From positions 496,001-560,000 of the forward strand of contig CAWHYG010000005.1 of assembly GCA_963833505.1 (NCBI GenBank): DNA of 64,000 nt, in the 5' to 3' direction. This DNA comes from CAWHYG01 sp963833505. Lineage in GTDB: Bacteria; Eisenbacteria; RBG-16-71-46; CAIMUX01. A program made the position numbers and the translations under genes. Of the stretch, positions 8,381 to 16,768 are shown in pieces (position 1 is the first letter of the stretch; each line of letters begins with the position of its first letter). The notes beneath the pieces are model-generated. The model was given only the letters and a program-made list of their open reading frames with translations, made no database searches and was not told where the DNA came from.

Positions 8381-9315
8381 CAGGAGGCCCTGCTGCCCGG
8401 CGGCGATGTGCCTGCGCCCCGGCCGGCGTCCCCGCCTGCGCCTTGGCCCTCAACCCGCCCTGCATCCACGCCTTGACCTGAGCCTCGACGGGTATCTCTA
8501 TTCGTTCCCCGGTCCGCGCTTTCCGAGCCCGTTCGGTCTTCCGGCGAGGAATCCGTATCGGAGCGTTCGAGGCAAAGCTGGCGCAGCTTGGCGTACTTCA
8601 GGAAGGTGGCGTGGGCCGAGATCACGGCGATCACGAACCCGTGGAATCCATCGAAGCAGCCCAGCTCGAGCGCATAGGAGCGGAGAAACTTCCACGGCGG
8701 ACGGAAGAGGAGCCCGGCCGAGGTACGTCGCTGGCCGGCCAGGAAAGCCTCCCGGGCCATCACGTCCGTGAAATAGTTGACCTGCTCGAGGTGCTGGCGG
8801 ATGGAATGATACGAGTAGTGCAGCAGGTCTCCGCGGAGGTGAGCGGTGTCGGTTCCCGGCTCGAGAACGTAGCGATCGTGGGGATTCACGCCCGCCCATC
8901 TTCCCTTGCGCCGGTCCCACAAGCGCAGCTTGCGGTCGGGATACCATCCCGAATGTCGGATCCAGGTGCCGCAGTAGGAAGTGAGCCGGTTGAACGTGTA
9001 TCCGTCGTGCTTCCAGTCGTGCTTGACCGCGCGGATGCTCTCCCGGAGGTCGCCGGACAGGGCCTCGTCGGCGTCGAGGGAAAGGACGTGCGGATGATGC
9101 GCCTGCTCGGTCGCCCAGCTCTTCTGCTCCACGTGGCCAGCGAAAGGATGAGCGACGAAACGGGCTCCGAATCGCCGGGCGATCTCTTCCGTCCGATCGG
9201 TCGAGAAGGAGTCGACGACGAGCAGGTCGTCCGCCAGATCGCCGAGCGATTCGAGGCACCGCCCGAGGTTGGCCTCTTCGTTGAAGGTGATGACCACGAC
9301 CGACAGACGGACCAT
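8380..9315 (-). CDS. Glycosyltransferase family 2 (WaaE/KdtX-like) with a low-complexity tail
   Basis: 311-residue GT-A glycosyltransferase. It opens with LSVVVITFNEEANL and has the nucleotide-binding VVDSFSTDRT and the metal-binding LSLDADEAL. The later GWYPDRKLRLW and HLRGDLLHYSY segments match the lipopolysaccharide core glucosyltransferases of the WaaE/KdtX group. The last 60 or so residues (after LRQLCLERSD) are Gly/Asp/Arg/Ser-rich with no fold visible, and are not expected in the family. It is the first gene of a minus-strand operon with the GT9 and ornithine cyclodeaminase-like genes, so surface glycolipid assembly is the likely role. Confidence 0.9.
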   Translation of the reverse strand: MVRLSVVVITFNEEANLGRCLESLGDLADDLLVVDSFSTDRTEEIARRFGARFVAHPFAGHVEQKSWATEQAHHPHVLSLDADEALSGDLRESIRAVKHDWKHDGYTFNRLTSYCGTWIRHSGWYPDRKLRLWDRRKGRWAGVNPHDRYVLEPGTDTAHLRGDLLHYSYHSIRQHLEQVNYFTDVMAREAFLAGQRRTSAGLLFRPPWKFLRSYALELGCFDGFHGFVIAVISAHATFLKYAKLRQLCLERSDTDSSPEDRTGSESADRGTNRDTRRGSGQGVDAGRVEGQGAGGDAGRGAGTSPPGSRAS

Positions 9316-9716
9316 GGATGGAAATCCTCGATTTCAGCCGGAGCCGAGACCGGCCCTTCGGGGCGTCCTACGGCTTCGCAGCATGCCCGCCGGAGCGGCG
9401 AAGCGCAACGCCGACTTGTGCCGGCGGCCCGGTCCAACCGATCGCGGAGGCGAAGGTCTCGCGGTTGATCCGAACGAAGTTGCCGCTTCGGAGGGAATGG
9501 CGGCCTTCGGGAGCGCGGCGGTCTGTGGGCGGCCGGGCCTGGGTTCTCAGGAACTCCAGGGAACAGACCTGAAATCGAGAGGCGTTCCCTGGTATCATCC
9601 GCCGGTCCGCCGCCTGGAAGACCGAACCGGCTCGTCAATCGGGAGGCCATCATGCCGCAGCTCTGGCCGCGTCCGCCTTGGCGGCCGCCATATCCGGCCG
9701 GGCGGATCCGGTAGCG
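9316..9716. other. Intergenic stretch between divergent genes
   Basis: Separates the minus-strand GT2 operon from the plus-strand CPBP gene and should hold both promoters. I see no confident -35/-10 pair and no gene in it. Confidence 0.4.
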
Positions 9717-10406
9717 ATGTCCGCGAGGCGATTCCGACCTGCCTGGCTGCCCTATGTGGCGCCGATCGCAACGTTCCTGATTCTGACGTCCGTGGTGGCG
9801 TGGTTGTCGAGGCTGGCGGGTTCGAGCTCTCCTGCATGGTACCCGCCGGCTCTTGTCGTCCTCCTCATGGTCGTGGCGGTCGTGGCCTGGTTCTGTCGGT
9901 CGACCTGGATCGATCTCCTGCCGATGCCGCGGACCGGAGGCTGGATCGTCTCGATCCTGACCGGGCTCGCCGTGACCGCATTCTGGATCGCGGCCCAAGG
10001 ACACTATCCGAGGCTGCCGCTCTCGGGCGCGCGCATGGGATTCGATCCGGATTTTCTCCCGGGCGCGACCCGCTATGAGTTCCTCGTGGTGAGGCTGATG
10101 GGGCTGGTGATCCTCGTGCCGCTGATGGAGGAGATCTTCTGGAGGTCCTTCCTGATCCGTTGGGCGGTTCGGGAGGATTTCCGAGCGGTGCCGATCGGAC
10201 GGGTGACTCCCTGGTCGGCGGGAGTGACCGCGGCGCTCTTCGCCCTCGCGCACCCGGAGTGGCTGCCGGCTCTCGCGGCCGGTCTGGTCTGGGCCCTGCT
10301 GCTGTGGAGAACCCGCAGCGTGACGGCGTGCGTGATCAGTCACGCGGTGTCGAACCTGTCTCTCGGGATCTACATTCTGGCGACGCGAAGCTGGGGCTTC
10401 TGGTAG
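9717..10406 (+). CDS. CPBP family intramembrane glutamic protease
   Basis: Multi-pass membrane protease of the CPBP (CAAX protease and bacteriocin-processing) family, 229 residues from the ATG at 9717; a TTG 13 codons earlier is a weaker alternative. The family motifs are present: EEIFWR (catalytic Glu pair plus Arg), FALAH and HAVSN, embedded in hydrophobic helices. The ending with LGIYILATRSWGFW resembles the CAAX-protease-related domain that accompanies exosortase E, though no exosortase is present. The physiological substrate is unknown. Confidence 0.85.
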   Translation: MSARRFRPAWLPYVAPIATFLILTSVVAWLSRLAGSSSPAWYPPALVVLLMVVAVVAWFCRSTWIDLLPMPRTGGWIVSILTGLAVTAFWIAAQGHYPRLPLSGARMGFDPDFLPGATRYEFLVVRLMGLVILVPLMEEIFWRSFLIRWAVREDFRAVPIGRVTPWSAGVTAALFALAHPEWLPALAAGLVWALLLWRTRSVTACVISHAVSNLSLGIYILATRSWGFW

Positions 10407-10442
10407 ATCACCTCGCCGGCCCGGAGCTGGGGCTTCTGATGA

Positions 10443-11372
10443 TCACGCCGCCGGCCCGGAGCGCGGTCTCCGGCAAATCCAGTAGGTGCGCGGCACCACG
10501 AAGTACTTTGATTCATACGGATCGATGCGGTCCAGCCTCACCAGCTCGAGGTCGGCCCCGGCGAGGAGATCCCGGATTTCCCCGCGGAACCAGCGGCGCT
10601 CCTGGATTTCGAATTCAATGCGCCGCCATCGCACGCCCGATCGGCGGAAGAAAGTGAAGCGCGCCTCGCCCAGACCGACGCCGCGCACCTCGCCGTAGAC
10701 GGTCTCCATGCCCAGGTAGAGGTTGGGTCCCTTCATGATCGAGGATCCGGTGAAGAACTCCGGGAAGTCGAGGTCATCCACCAGATCGAAGATGAAGAGC
10801 CCACCCGGCGCCAACGCGGCCCGCACGCGGCGGAAGATGCGGAGCAGGTCCCACTGTCGGATCACGTGGTTGAGCGAATCGAACAGGCAGGTGATGACCC
10901 CGGCGGGTTCGGGCAGGCGGAGGGCCAGCAGGTCTTGGACCAGGAACACCGGCGCCGACGACCTGGATCGCCCGCTGTCTTGCGCTACCGGAACCATGAC
11001 GTGGCCAACCTGCGCACTGCGGGGCATGACGCCGGATCGGGCGCTCTGCGCACTGCGGGGCATGGCGCCGGATCGGGTGCTCTGCGCCTCCGAGTCCTTG
11101 GGCGCCTTCGAGCGGGCGCTTCTCCGCGCCACCTGGATCATGGCGGCGGAGCGGTCGACGCCGTAGGTGCTCCAGCTCGGATGGGTGCGGGACCACCAGA
11201 AAGCGAACAGCCCGGTGCCGCACGCGGTATCGGCCAGGATCCGATTCGGGCTCCCGTGAATTCGCACGGTCGACTGGATGCGCGGCGCGAGCGCGATGGA
11301 GAACGGGCGGGGATAGAGCCCCTGCCATTCGTTGTAGATCTGCGCGAAGTCGCGGTACGGATCCCGGCGCAT
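10443..11372 (-). CDS. Class I SAM-dependent methyltransferase with an in-frame repeat insert
   Basis: Rossmann-fold methyltransferase of 309 residues; the ATG at 11372 follows AAGGAG. Motif I is LADTACGTG, followed by the acidic strand end YGVDRS. Later motifs are ITCLFDSLNHV and LAPGGLFIFDLVD. The C-terminal half resembles glycine/sarcosine-type and small-molecule methyltransferases, but the acceptor cannot be named. Between the first two strands and the VFLVQDLLAL strand lies an inserted segment of about 45 residues rich in Ser, Ala and Arg, built on a 36-bp tandem repeat. The insert sits in a surface loop and keeps the frame. Flanking genes are unrelated. Confidence 0.8.
   Translation of the reverse strand: MRRDPYRDFAQIYNEWQGLYPRPFSIALAPRIQSTVRIHGSPNRILADTACGTGLFAFWWSRTHPSWSTYGVDRSAAMIQVARRSARSKAPKDSEAQSTRSGAMPRSAQSARSGVMPRSAQVGHVMVPVAQDSGRSRSSAPVFLVQDLLALRLPEPAGVITCLFDSLNHVIRQWDLLRIFRRVRAALAPGGLFIFDLVDDLDFPEFFTGSSIMKGPNLYLGMETVYGEVRGVGLGEARFTFFRRSGVRWRRIEFEIQERRWFRGEIRDLLAGADLELVRLDRIDPYESKYFVVPRTYWICRRPRSGPAA
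11010..11081. repeat. Two-copy 36-bp tandem repeat inside the methyltransferase gene
   Basis: Copies at 11010-11045 and 11046-11081 differ at only two positions. A partial third begins at 11082. The unit is a multiple of three and encodes 12 residues (TRSGAMPRSAQS-like), so expansion keeps the reading frame. Confidence 0.9.
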
Positions 11373-11658
11373 CTGGAGGCTCTTCTCCTTTCCTGGATGA
11401 CCCTCGACCCCTCGGCCGCTGCGATGGGTACGACGCGAGCTCGTTCCCAGGACGGTTCCCGCTCCGCCGTCCTGAACCGCGGGCAAATCGCCCCTTCGGA
11501 GGCTAGTCGAATTCGGCCAAGCGGGGCAACGGCTTCAAGGGCGCCGGGACCTGGGTCCGGGCCCCCCTTGCCCGCTTCCCCGGAGCGTGCTATCCCTCTT
11601 TGCAATCGCGCTCCAGCGATGCGCGGTTCGAACCGGAGGTCTGCAACAAGGAGCCGGC

Positions 11659-12828
11659 ATGGACCAGAAGTGGAGAATCGGAGTCTTGACGGGCGGCGGG
11701 GACGTTCCCGGCCTCAACTCCTGCATTCGCGCCCTGACGTTCCGGGCGATCGAGGACGGCCACGAGGTGATCGGGATCCGGAGAGGATGGCGCGGCGTCG
11801 CCCACCTGACCCTGGAGGATCCGGAGGCGCTCCGCGAGTGGATGCTGCCTCTGGCCAGGCAGCAGGTCCGCACCGTGGACCGGTACGGCGGCACCTTCCT
11901 GCACACCTCCCGCACGAACCCCGCGAAGATCCGGCGGAAGGACCTTCCGGATCACCTGAAGCCCGCCTATCCGGGCACGGATCCGGAGGAGCGGATCGAC
12001 ATCACCCCGCCGATCCTGCGGGCGCTCGATCGCCTGGGCATCACCCACCTCGTCGTGATCGGGGGCGACGACACGCTTTCGTACGCGGCGCGTCTCAACC
12101 GGGAAGGCTACCCGGTTGTCGCCGTGCCCAAGACGATGGACAACGACGTCATGGGCACCGACTACTGCATCGGCTTCTCGACCGCGGTGAGCCGAAGCGT
12201 CAACCTCGTGACCGAGCTGAGAACGCCGGTCGGTTCGCACGAACGCATCGGCGTCATCGAGGTCTTCGGCCGCTATTCGGGGGAAACCGCGCTCTTCACC
12301 GGCTATCTGGCCAGCGTCGATCGCATCGTGATCTCCGAGGTCCCGTTCGATATCACGAAACTGTCCGAGGCCCTGATCGAGGACAAGATGGAGAACCCGA
12401 GCCACTACGCCATGCTCGTGATCAGCGAAGGCGCGACGATGGTCGGGGGCGAGATGGTCTTGGGCGGCGAAGAGGACGCGTTCGGCCATCGGAAGCTCGG
12501 CGGCATCGGCGACGTGGTCGGAGCGGAGATCAAGCGCATCACCGGTCAAAACGTCATGGTCCAGCGCCTGTCCTATCTCATGCGGAGCGGGGCGCCGGAT
12601 TCCCTCGATCGGATGGTGGCCTACAGCTACGGCCAGATGGCCTACGAGCTGATCGCCGGGGGCCAGAAGGGGCAGATGGTGGCGATCCACGACGGGCGCT
12701 ATACCACCGTGCCGGTCGAGATCGCCTCGACCGGAAGGCGCCAGGTGAACGTCCGGGAGTTCTACGACGCCGAGCGGTTTCTCCCGACCATCCGGGGGGT
12801 GCGCGGAAAACCGATGTTCCTGTACTGA
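11659..12828 (+). CDS. 6-phosphofructokinase, probably pyrophosphate-dependent
   Basis: 389-residue phosphofructokinase; the ATG at 11659 follows AAGGAG by six bases. It phosphorylates fructose 6-phosphate in glycolysis. The phosphate-donor loop is TGGGD (12-15), and the donor-selecting residues are GGDDT (135-139) and PKTMDND (157-163). ATP enzymes carry Gly at both selecting positions (GGDG, PGTIDND), whereas Asp and Lys are the established marks of PPi-dependent enzymes, which work reversibly. The catalytic Asp pair is in DND. Sugar-phosphate contacts are MGTD and GRYSGETA. The gene is full-length and followed after 149 bases by the nucleoside kinase gene. Confidence 0.9.
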   Translation: MDQKWRIGVLTGGGDVPGLNSCIRALTFRAIEDGHEVIGIRRGWRGVAHLTLEDPEALREWMLPLARQQVRTVDRYGGTFLHTSRTNPAKIRRKDLPDHLKPAYPGTDPEERIDITPPILRALDRLGITHLVVIGGDDTLSYAARLNREGYPVVAVPKTMDNDVMGTDYCIGFSTAVSRSVNLVTELRTPVGSHERIGVIEVFGRYSGETALFTGYLASVDRIVISEVPFDITKLSEALIEDKMENPSHYAMLVISEGATMVGGEMVLGGEEDAFGHRKLGGIGDVVGAEIKRITGQNVMVQRLSYLMRSGAPDSLDRMVAYSYGQMAYELIAGGQKGQMVAIHDGRYTTVPVEIASTGRRQVNVREFYDAERFLPTIRGVRGKPMFLY

Positions 12829-12977
12829 TCGGGCGCAGCCGGAATCCCCGCGTTCCCGGATGGACGTAGGGCGGCCGGCGCAGGAATCTCACCGCGGGGG
12901 CGGCCGGCGCGCGAACCCGCGCCATGGTCGGGCCTGGATCTCTCCGCAGATCGAGGGATCAGGCGACGGAAGGGGAC

Positions 12978-14669
12978 GTGCCCAGAGGAGCGACGACAAC
13001 CGAGGCTCACAAGATCCAGGTCGAGCTGAACGGCCACGCCGTCTCGACCGAAGCCGGCATCAGCATCCGCCGGCTTCTCGAGACGCATCCCCATCCGGGA
13101 AAGCTCGATCCGCTCGGCGCGGTCGTCAACGGGCGCCTTCGCTCCCTTGATCACCCTCTCGTCTCCAATTGCCGGGTGACGACGGTCGACTACGCCTCCA
13201 AGGACGGCGCCAGCATCTACCGGCGCACCGCCACCTTGATCCTGTGCGAGGCGATGCAAGAGCTCGATCCGCTGTGCAACCCGGTGGTCGGCCAGTCGTT
13301 GGCCGGCGGGTACTTCTTCTTCGTCCGGCGGAACGGCGTGCTGTTGCCGTCGCTCGATCCGGATGTGGTCGCGCGCGTCAAGAAAGGCATGTTTCAGATC
13401 GTGAAAGAGGACCGGCCGGTCGTGGTGCGCCGGGTGGCGGTCGAGGAGGCCCTGGAGTACTTCACCAGGGCCGGCGCCTTTGACAAGGTGAAGCTGCTCG
13501 AGACGACGCGGCGCGCCGAGATCCAGTGGGGCTCGGTCGGAACCTTCCGGGACCTGGTGATCGGACCGCTGGCGCCGGACACCGCCACGATCCGCCGCTT
13601 CGACCTGGTTCCGTACGCCTCCGGGATGGTCCTGCGCTTCCCGGCCCGGGAGTTCCAGATCCGGCCCATGCCGCAAACCCAGACCAAGCTCTATGACGCC
13701 TACATCGAAACCCGGACCTCGAATGACGAGATGGGCATCTCCAACGTCGGCCAGCTCAATGAAGCGGTCATCGGAGGCACGGTCTCGAGCATCGTCCGCC
13801 TGGCCGAGGGTTACCACGAGCGGAAGATCGTGGTCATCGCCGACGAGATCCGGCGGCGCCAGCCGGAGGCCCGGCTGATCCTGGTGGCGGGCCCGTCCGC
13901 CTCCGGGAAGACGACCTTCACCAAGCGCCTCTGGGTGCAGCTTCGGGTCCTCGGGCTCCGCCCGACTTCGCTCAGCATGGACAACTATTATGTGAACCGC
14001 GCGGACACGCCGAAGCTGCCGAACGGCAACTACAACTTCGAGTCGCTCGAGGCTCTGGACCTGGCGCTCTTCAATGATCACGTGCTGCGGTTGATCCAGG
14101 GCGAAGAGGTGGGGACGCCGATCTACTCGTTTTCCCGGGGAGAGCGCCTGGAGAGGACCGTTCCGATGCGCCTCCGGCCGGAAGAGATCCTGATCGTCGA
14201 GGGAATCCACTGCCTGAACGAGTGCCTGACCGTCGGCGTCCCCCGGGAGGTCAAGTACAAGATCTACGTCTCCGCGCTGACCCAGCTCTCGATCGACGAT
14301 CACAGCCGGATCTTCACCTCCGACGTGCGCCTGCTTCGCCGGATCGTGCGGGATCGTATCTTCCGCGGTTATACGACGGCGCAGACCCTCCGCCAGTGGC
14401 CCAGTGTCCGTAGCGGAGAGGACCGCTGGATCTTTCCCTTCCAGGAGGAGGCGGACGTCATGTTCAATTCCGCCCTGGTCTATGAGCCGGCCGTGCTCCG
14501 GAGCTACGCCGAGCGTTATCTCCTCGAAGTGCCGATCGAGGATCCGGTCATGAGCGAGGCCTACCGGATTCTCAAGTTCCTGCATTTGATCGTGCCCATG
14601 TTCGCGGAGGAGGTGCCGCAGAACTCGCTTCTCCGGGAGTTCATCGGCGGGAGCGCGTTCAACTACTGA
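12978..14669 (+). CDS. TGS-domain nucleoside (uridine) kinase fusion
   Basis: 563-residue fusion. The N-terminal part is a TGS domain (VELNGHAVSTEAGISIRRLL) followed by a region like the second additional domain of threonyl-tRNA synthetase. The C-terminal half is a uridine kinase/phosphoribulokinase-type P-loop kinase with Walker A GPSASGKTT at about residues 303-311, the substrate loop SMDNYYVNR and IVEGIHCLN. Similar fusions are widespread in Firmicutes and Thermotogae and are annotated as nucleoside kinases; the role of the TGS part is not known. I chose the GTG at 12978 because GGAAGGGG lies just before it; an ATG at 12924 in the same frame has no ribosome site. Confidence 0.85.
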   Translation: MPRGATTTEAHKIQVELNGHAVSTEAGISIRRLLETHPHPGKLDPLGAVVNGRLRSLDHPLVSNCRVTTVDYASKDGASIYRRTATLILCEAMQELDPLCNPVVGQSLAGGYFFFVRRNGVLLPSLDPDVVARVKKGMFQIVKEDRPVVVRRVAVEEALEYFTRAGAFDKVKLLETTRRAEIQWGSVGTFRDLVIGPLAPDTATIRRFDLVPYASGMVLRFPAREFQIRPMPQTQTKLYDAYIETRTSNDEMGISNVGQLNEAVIGGTVSSIVRLAEGYHERKIVVIADEIRRRQPEARLILVAGPSASGKTTFTKRLWVQLRVLGLRPTSLSMDNYYVNRADTPKLPNGNYNFESLEALDLALFNDHVLRLIQGEEVGTPIYSFSRGERLERTVPMRLRPEEILIVEGIHCLNECLTVGVPREVKYKIYVSALTQLSIDDHSRIFTSDVRLLRRIVRDRIFRGYTTAQTLRQWPSVRSGEDRWIFPFQEEADVMFNSALVYEPAVLRSYAERYLLEVPIEDPVMSEAYRILKFLHLIVPMFAEEVPQNSLLREFIGGSAFNY

Positions 14670-14861
14670 AAAGTGGACGTCGGCGTGGCGGCGGCGGACG
14701 TGCGGCCGAGGGCCGTCAACCGTGAAGGAGAACGAGGCGGAGCGCGTAGCGGCCGAAAGTTCCGCCACAGCGCCACGCGGGTGCCGGGCGGCGAAAGGCA
14801 GTGGAGATGGCGTGGCCGACGGCGAGACCGCAAGGCGCCTCGGGTCAAGGAGGGAATCACG

Positions 14862-15554
14862 ATGAGGCGGTCCATTCCTGCCGTTCGAATGCCGTATCTC
14901 CCGCTCTGTTGGCTCTTCCTGTCCCTTGGAATCCTGACCGGAAGACCGGGTGCGCTGCGGGCGGCGGACGTGACGACCTCCCAGGGAACCAAGGACTTCC
15001 TCTTCGGCGGCACCGCGCGAAAGATCTCCAAATTCGATGGCGGCGTCGGGATGCGCTTCTATCTTCGTGACGGCCTGGCGTTTCGTCCCGAGGTCGATTT
15101 CGGCTGGTCCTTCAGCTTGATCAAGCCGAACGAGCTTCCCCATGGCCACCCGGTGCTGACCAACGAGACCCTGAACAACACCGAGGTTTCCCTGCACCTG
15201 ACGCTGGAGAAGCACCTGGGGGCGATCCGATCCGTGTCGCCCTATGTCGGAGGCATGCTCGAAGGCACGTACATCAATAACAAGACCAAGCCGATGTTCG
15301 ACCGCAGCCTTGCCGATCAGAACACGAAGGTGACGTACAAGGAGACCGATGGTGGCGCCCTGGGAGTTTTGGGATTCGAGTGGGCCTGGACCTCCTCACT
15401 CACGGTGGGAGGGGAATACCGCGCCGGCTTCGAGGTGATCACGCACAAGGAAGAGTGGGAGTTCAACACCGAGCCCGACCAGCTCTATCACGACACGAGG
15501 CAGTACTCGTTCGGGTTCAGGACGGCGGCGGCTTTCGTGTCGATCAAGATCTGA
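14862..15554 (+). CDS. Small outer-membrane beta-barrel protein
   Basis: 230-residue exported protein. The ATG at 14862 has AAGGAGG nine bases upstream, while the longer open frame before it is Arg-rich and unlikely. A signal peptide (LPLCWLFLSLGIL, cleavage likely after RAA) is followed by alternating hydrophobic/polar strands such as GGVGMRFYLRDGLAFRPEVDFGWSF, ending with a strand close to the terminus (FRTAAAFVSIKI), as in eight-stranded OmpA/OmpW-type barrels. The internal phrase SPYVGGMLEGTY and the final strand fit porin-like outer-membrane proteins of unknown role. No neighbouring gene suggests a function. Confidence 0.6.
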   Translation: MRRSIPAVRMPYLPLCWLFLSLGILTGRPGALRAADVTTSQGTKDFLFGGTARKISKFDGGVGMRFYLRDGLAFRPEVDFGWSFSLIKPNELPHGHPVLTNETLNNTEVSLHLTLEKHLGAIRSVSPYVGGMLEGTYINNKTKPMFDRSLADQNTKVTYKETDGGALGVLGFEWAWTSSLTVGGEYRAGFEVITHKEEWEFNTEPDQLYHDTRQYSFGFRTAAAFVSIKI

Positions 15555-15634
15555 CAAACAGCCATTCTTCGCGTCGTCGGGGGCTCCGGAGGCCGCCGCT
15601 GCGGTCCTCTTCCGAATGAACCCCGATGACGAAC

Positions 15635-15791
15635 GCTGACAATCCGCTGCCCTCCGCCCGCCGCGTCGGATTGGCAGGAATGCCACCCGGTCGGCGGCTC
15701 TGTTTGACAAGCGCTGACGGACAACGGCCTGGGGCATGCGGCGGTGGGATTGGCAAAGGCGCCACCCGGTCGGCCGCTTTGTTGCCACAAG
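15635..15791. repeat. Two degenerate copies of a 79-bp direct repeat
   Basis: Copy 1 spans about 15635-15712 and copy 2 about 15713-15791. Both begin GCTGAC, contain ATTGGC after about 35 bases and share GCCACCCGGTCGGC, followed by a CTCTGTTTGAC/CTTTGTTGCC end. It lies in a 431-base gap (15555-15985) without a gene. Confidence 0.6.
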
Positions 15792-15985
15792 GTGGCAGTC
15801 AGGTGTCACTTTGGCGAACGAGGGTGAGCCTCCTTGACCATGTTCCGGCAGAAACCTAGCTTGCCGGTGGAAGGACTGATCCGCGCCGGCGCGCGAACCG
15901 GATCCGGGAAGGAGCCGTGTCGACGGGCGATCGCGCGGAGGGTCGCGGTAACCGGAGCAAGCTCCGAGCGAAACGGGGAAGAAGC

Positions 15986-16768
15986 ATGACGCCGCATCCG
16001 ACCTTTGAGGTCTTGATCCTGAACGGAAGACCGGCGGCCGGGAAGTCGGAAGTCATCGAGTTCCTCCGGGAGATTCCGGTCGGGGAGCGGATTCGGCGCT
16101 TTCACATCGGCTCCTTCGAGGAGTTCGACGACTTCCCGGTCATCTGGGATCGATTCGAGGACGACGACCTCTGGGAGAAGCACGGCTTTCCGCGGAAGTA
16201 CTCGGCCACGTCGTTCGAGTTCGCAGGGACGACCCATGCCGGTCACGTCTTCCAAGAGCCCTATTTCTGGCACATCCTGATCGAGAAGCTCTGCCTCCGG
16301 TACCAGCGCCGTCTGCGGGATCACCCGGCGCATCTCAGCCACACTACGGCGATCTTTGAATTCGCGCGCGGATCCCAGCACGGAGGCTTCGCAGAAGCGT
16401 ATCGGCACCTTTCGGAGGCGGTTCTCTCGCGGGCCGCCGTTCTCTACCTGAACGTAGGCTGGGAGGAGTCGGAGCGGCGGAACCTGCGACGTCGCGATCC
16501 CGGAAAGCCGGACAGCATTCTCCATCACTCCCTCGAATCGAAGAAGCTGGAGTTTCTTTACCGGGATTCGGACTGGGCGGAGTTCTCCCGGCCGGACGGC
16601 GAGTACTTGCGGGTCGACAGGTTCCGGGTGCCGTACGTCGTCTTCGAGAACGAGCCGGAGAAAACCGACCGGCCGGAAACGCTGGGCCCACACCTCGAGG
16701 AGGCGTGCGCCCGGCTATGGCAGCTCCGTCACCGGCTCGAGGCAGGCCCGGGCGGAGACCCGGCATGA
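15986..16768 (+). CDS. P-loop NTPase of unknown function
   Basis: 260-residue protein with a Walker A motif near the N-terminus (NGRPAAGKS, Gly14 to Ser21) at the end of a beta strand (FEVLILNG), as in nucleotide kinases and zeta-toxin-like folds. Other visible features are an acidic segment FEEFDDFPVIWDRFEDDDLW and a strand AVLYLNVGWEESERRN that could end in the equivalent of a lid helix. I do not recognise the family, so a small-molecule kinase is only a possibility. The ATG at 15986 follows GGGGAAGAAG. Its stop overlaps the start of the transporter gene (ATGA), so the two are translationally coupled and may share a substrate. Confidence 0.65.
   Translation: MTPHPTFEVLILNGRPAAGKSEVIEFLREIPVGERIRRFHIGSFEEFDDFPVIWDRFEDDDLWEKHGFPRKYSATSFEFAGTTHAGHVFQEPYFWHILIEKLCLRYQRRLRDHPAHLSHTTAIFEFARGSQHGGFAEAYRHLSEAVLSRAAVLYLNVGWEESERRNLRRRDPGKPDSILHHSLESKKLEFLYRDSDWAEFSRPDGEYLRVDRFRVPYVVFENEPEKTDRPETLGPHLEEACARLWQLRHRLEAGPGGDPA

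Noticed and set aside
6279..8465. A 728-codon open frame on the minus strand
   Set aside because: Only the last 327 codons match ornithine cyclodeaminase. The earlier part is a shadow of the GT9 gene in another frame.
11611..11640. A tRNA-like T-arm (GGTTCGAACC) upstream of the phosphofructokinase gene
   Set aside because: It is a short palindrome only. No acceptor, D or anticodon arm can be built around it.
15635..15791. Integron attC-like sites
   Set aside because: There are no paired R''/L'' and L'/R' boxes with GTTRRRY cores, no integrase and no cassette.
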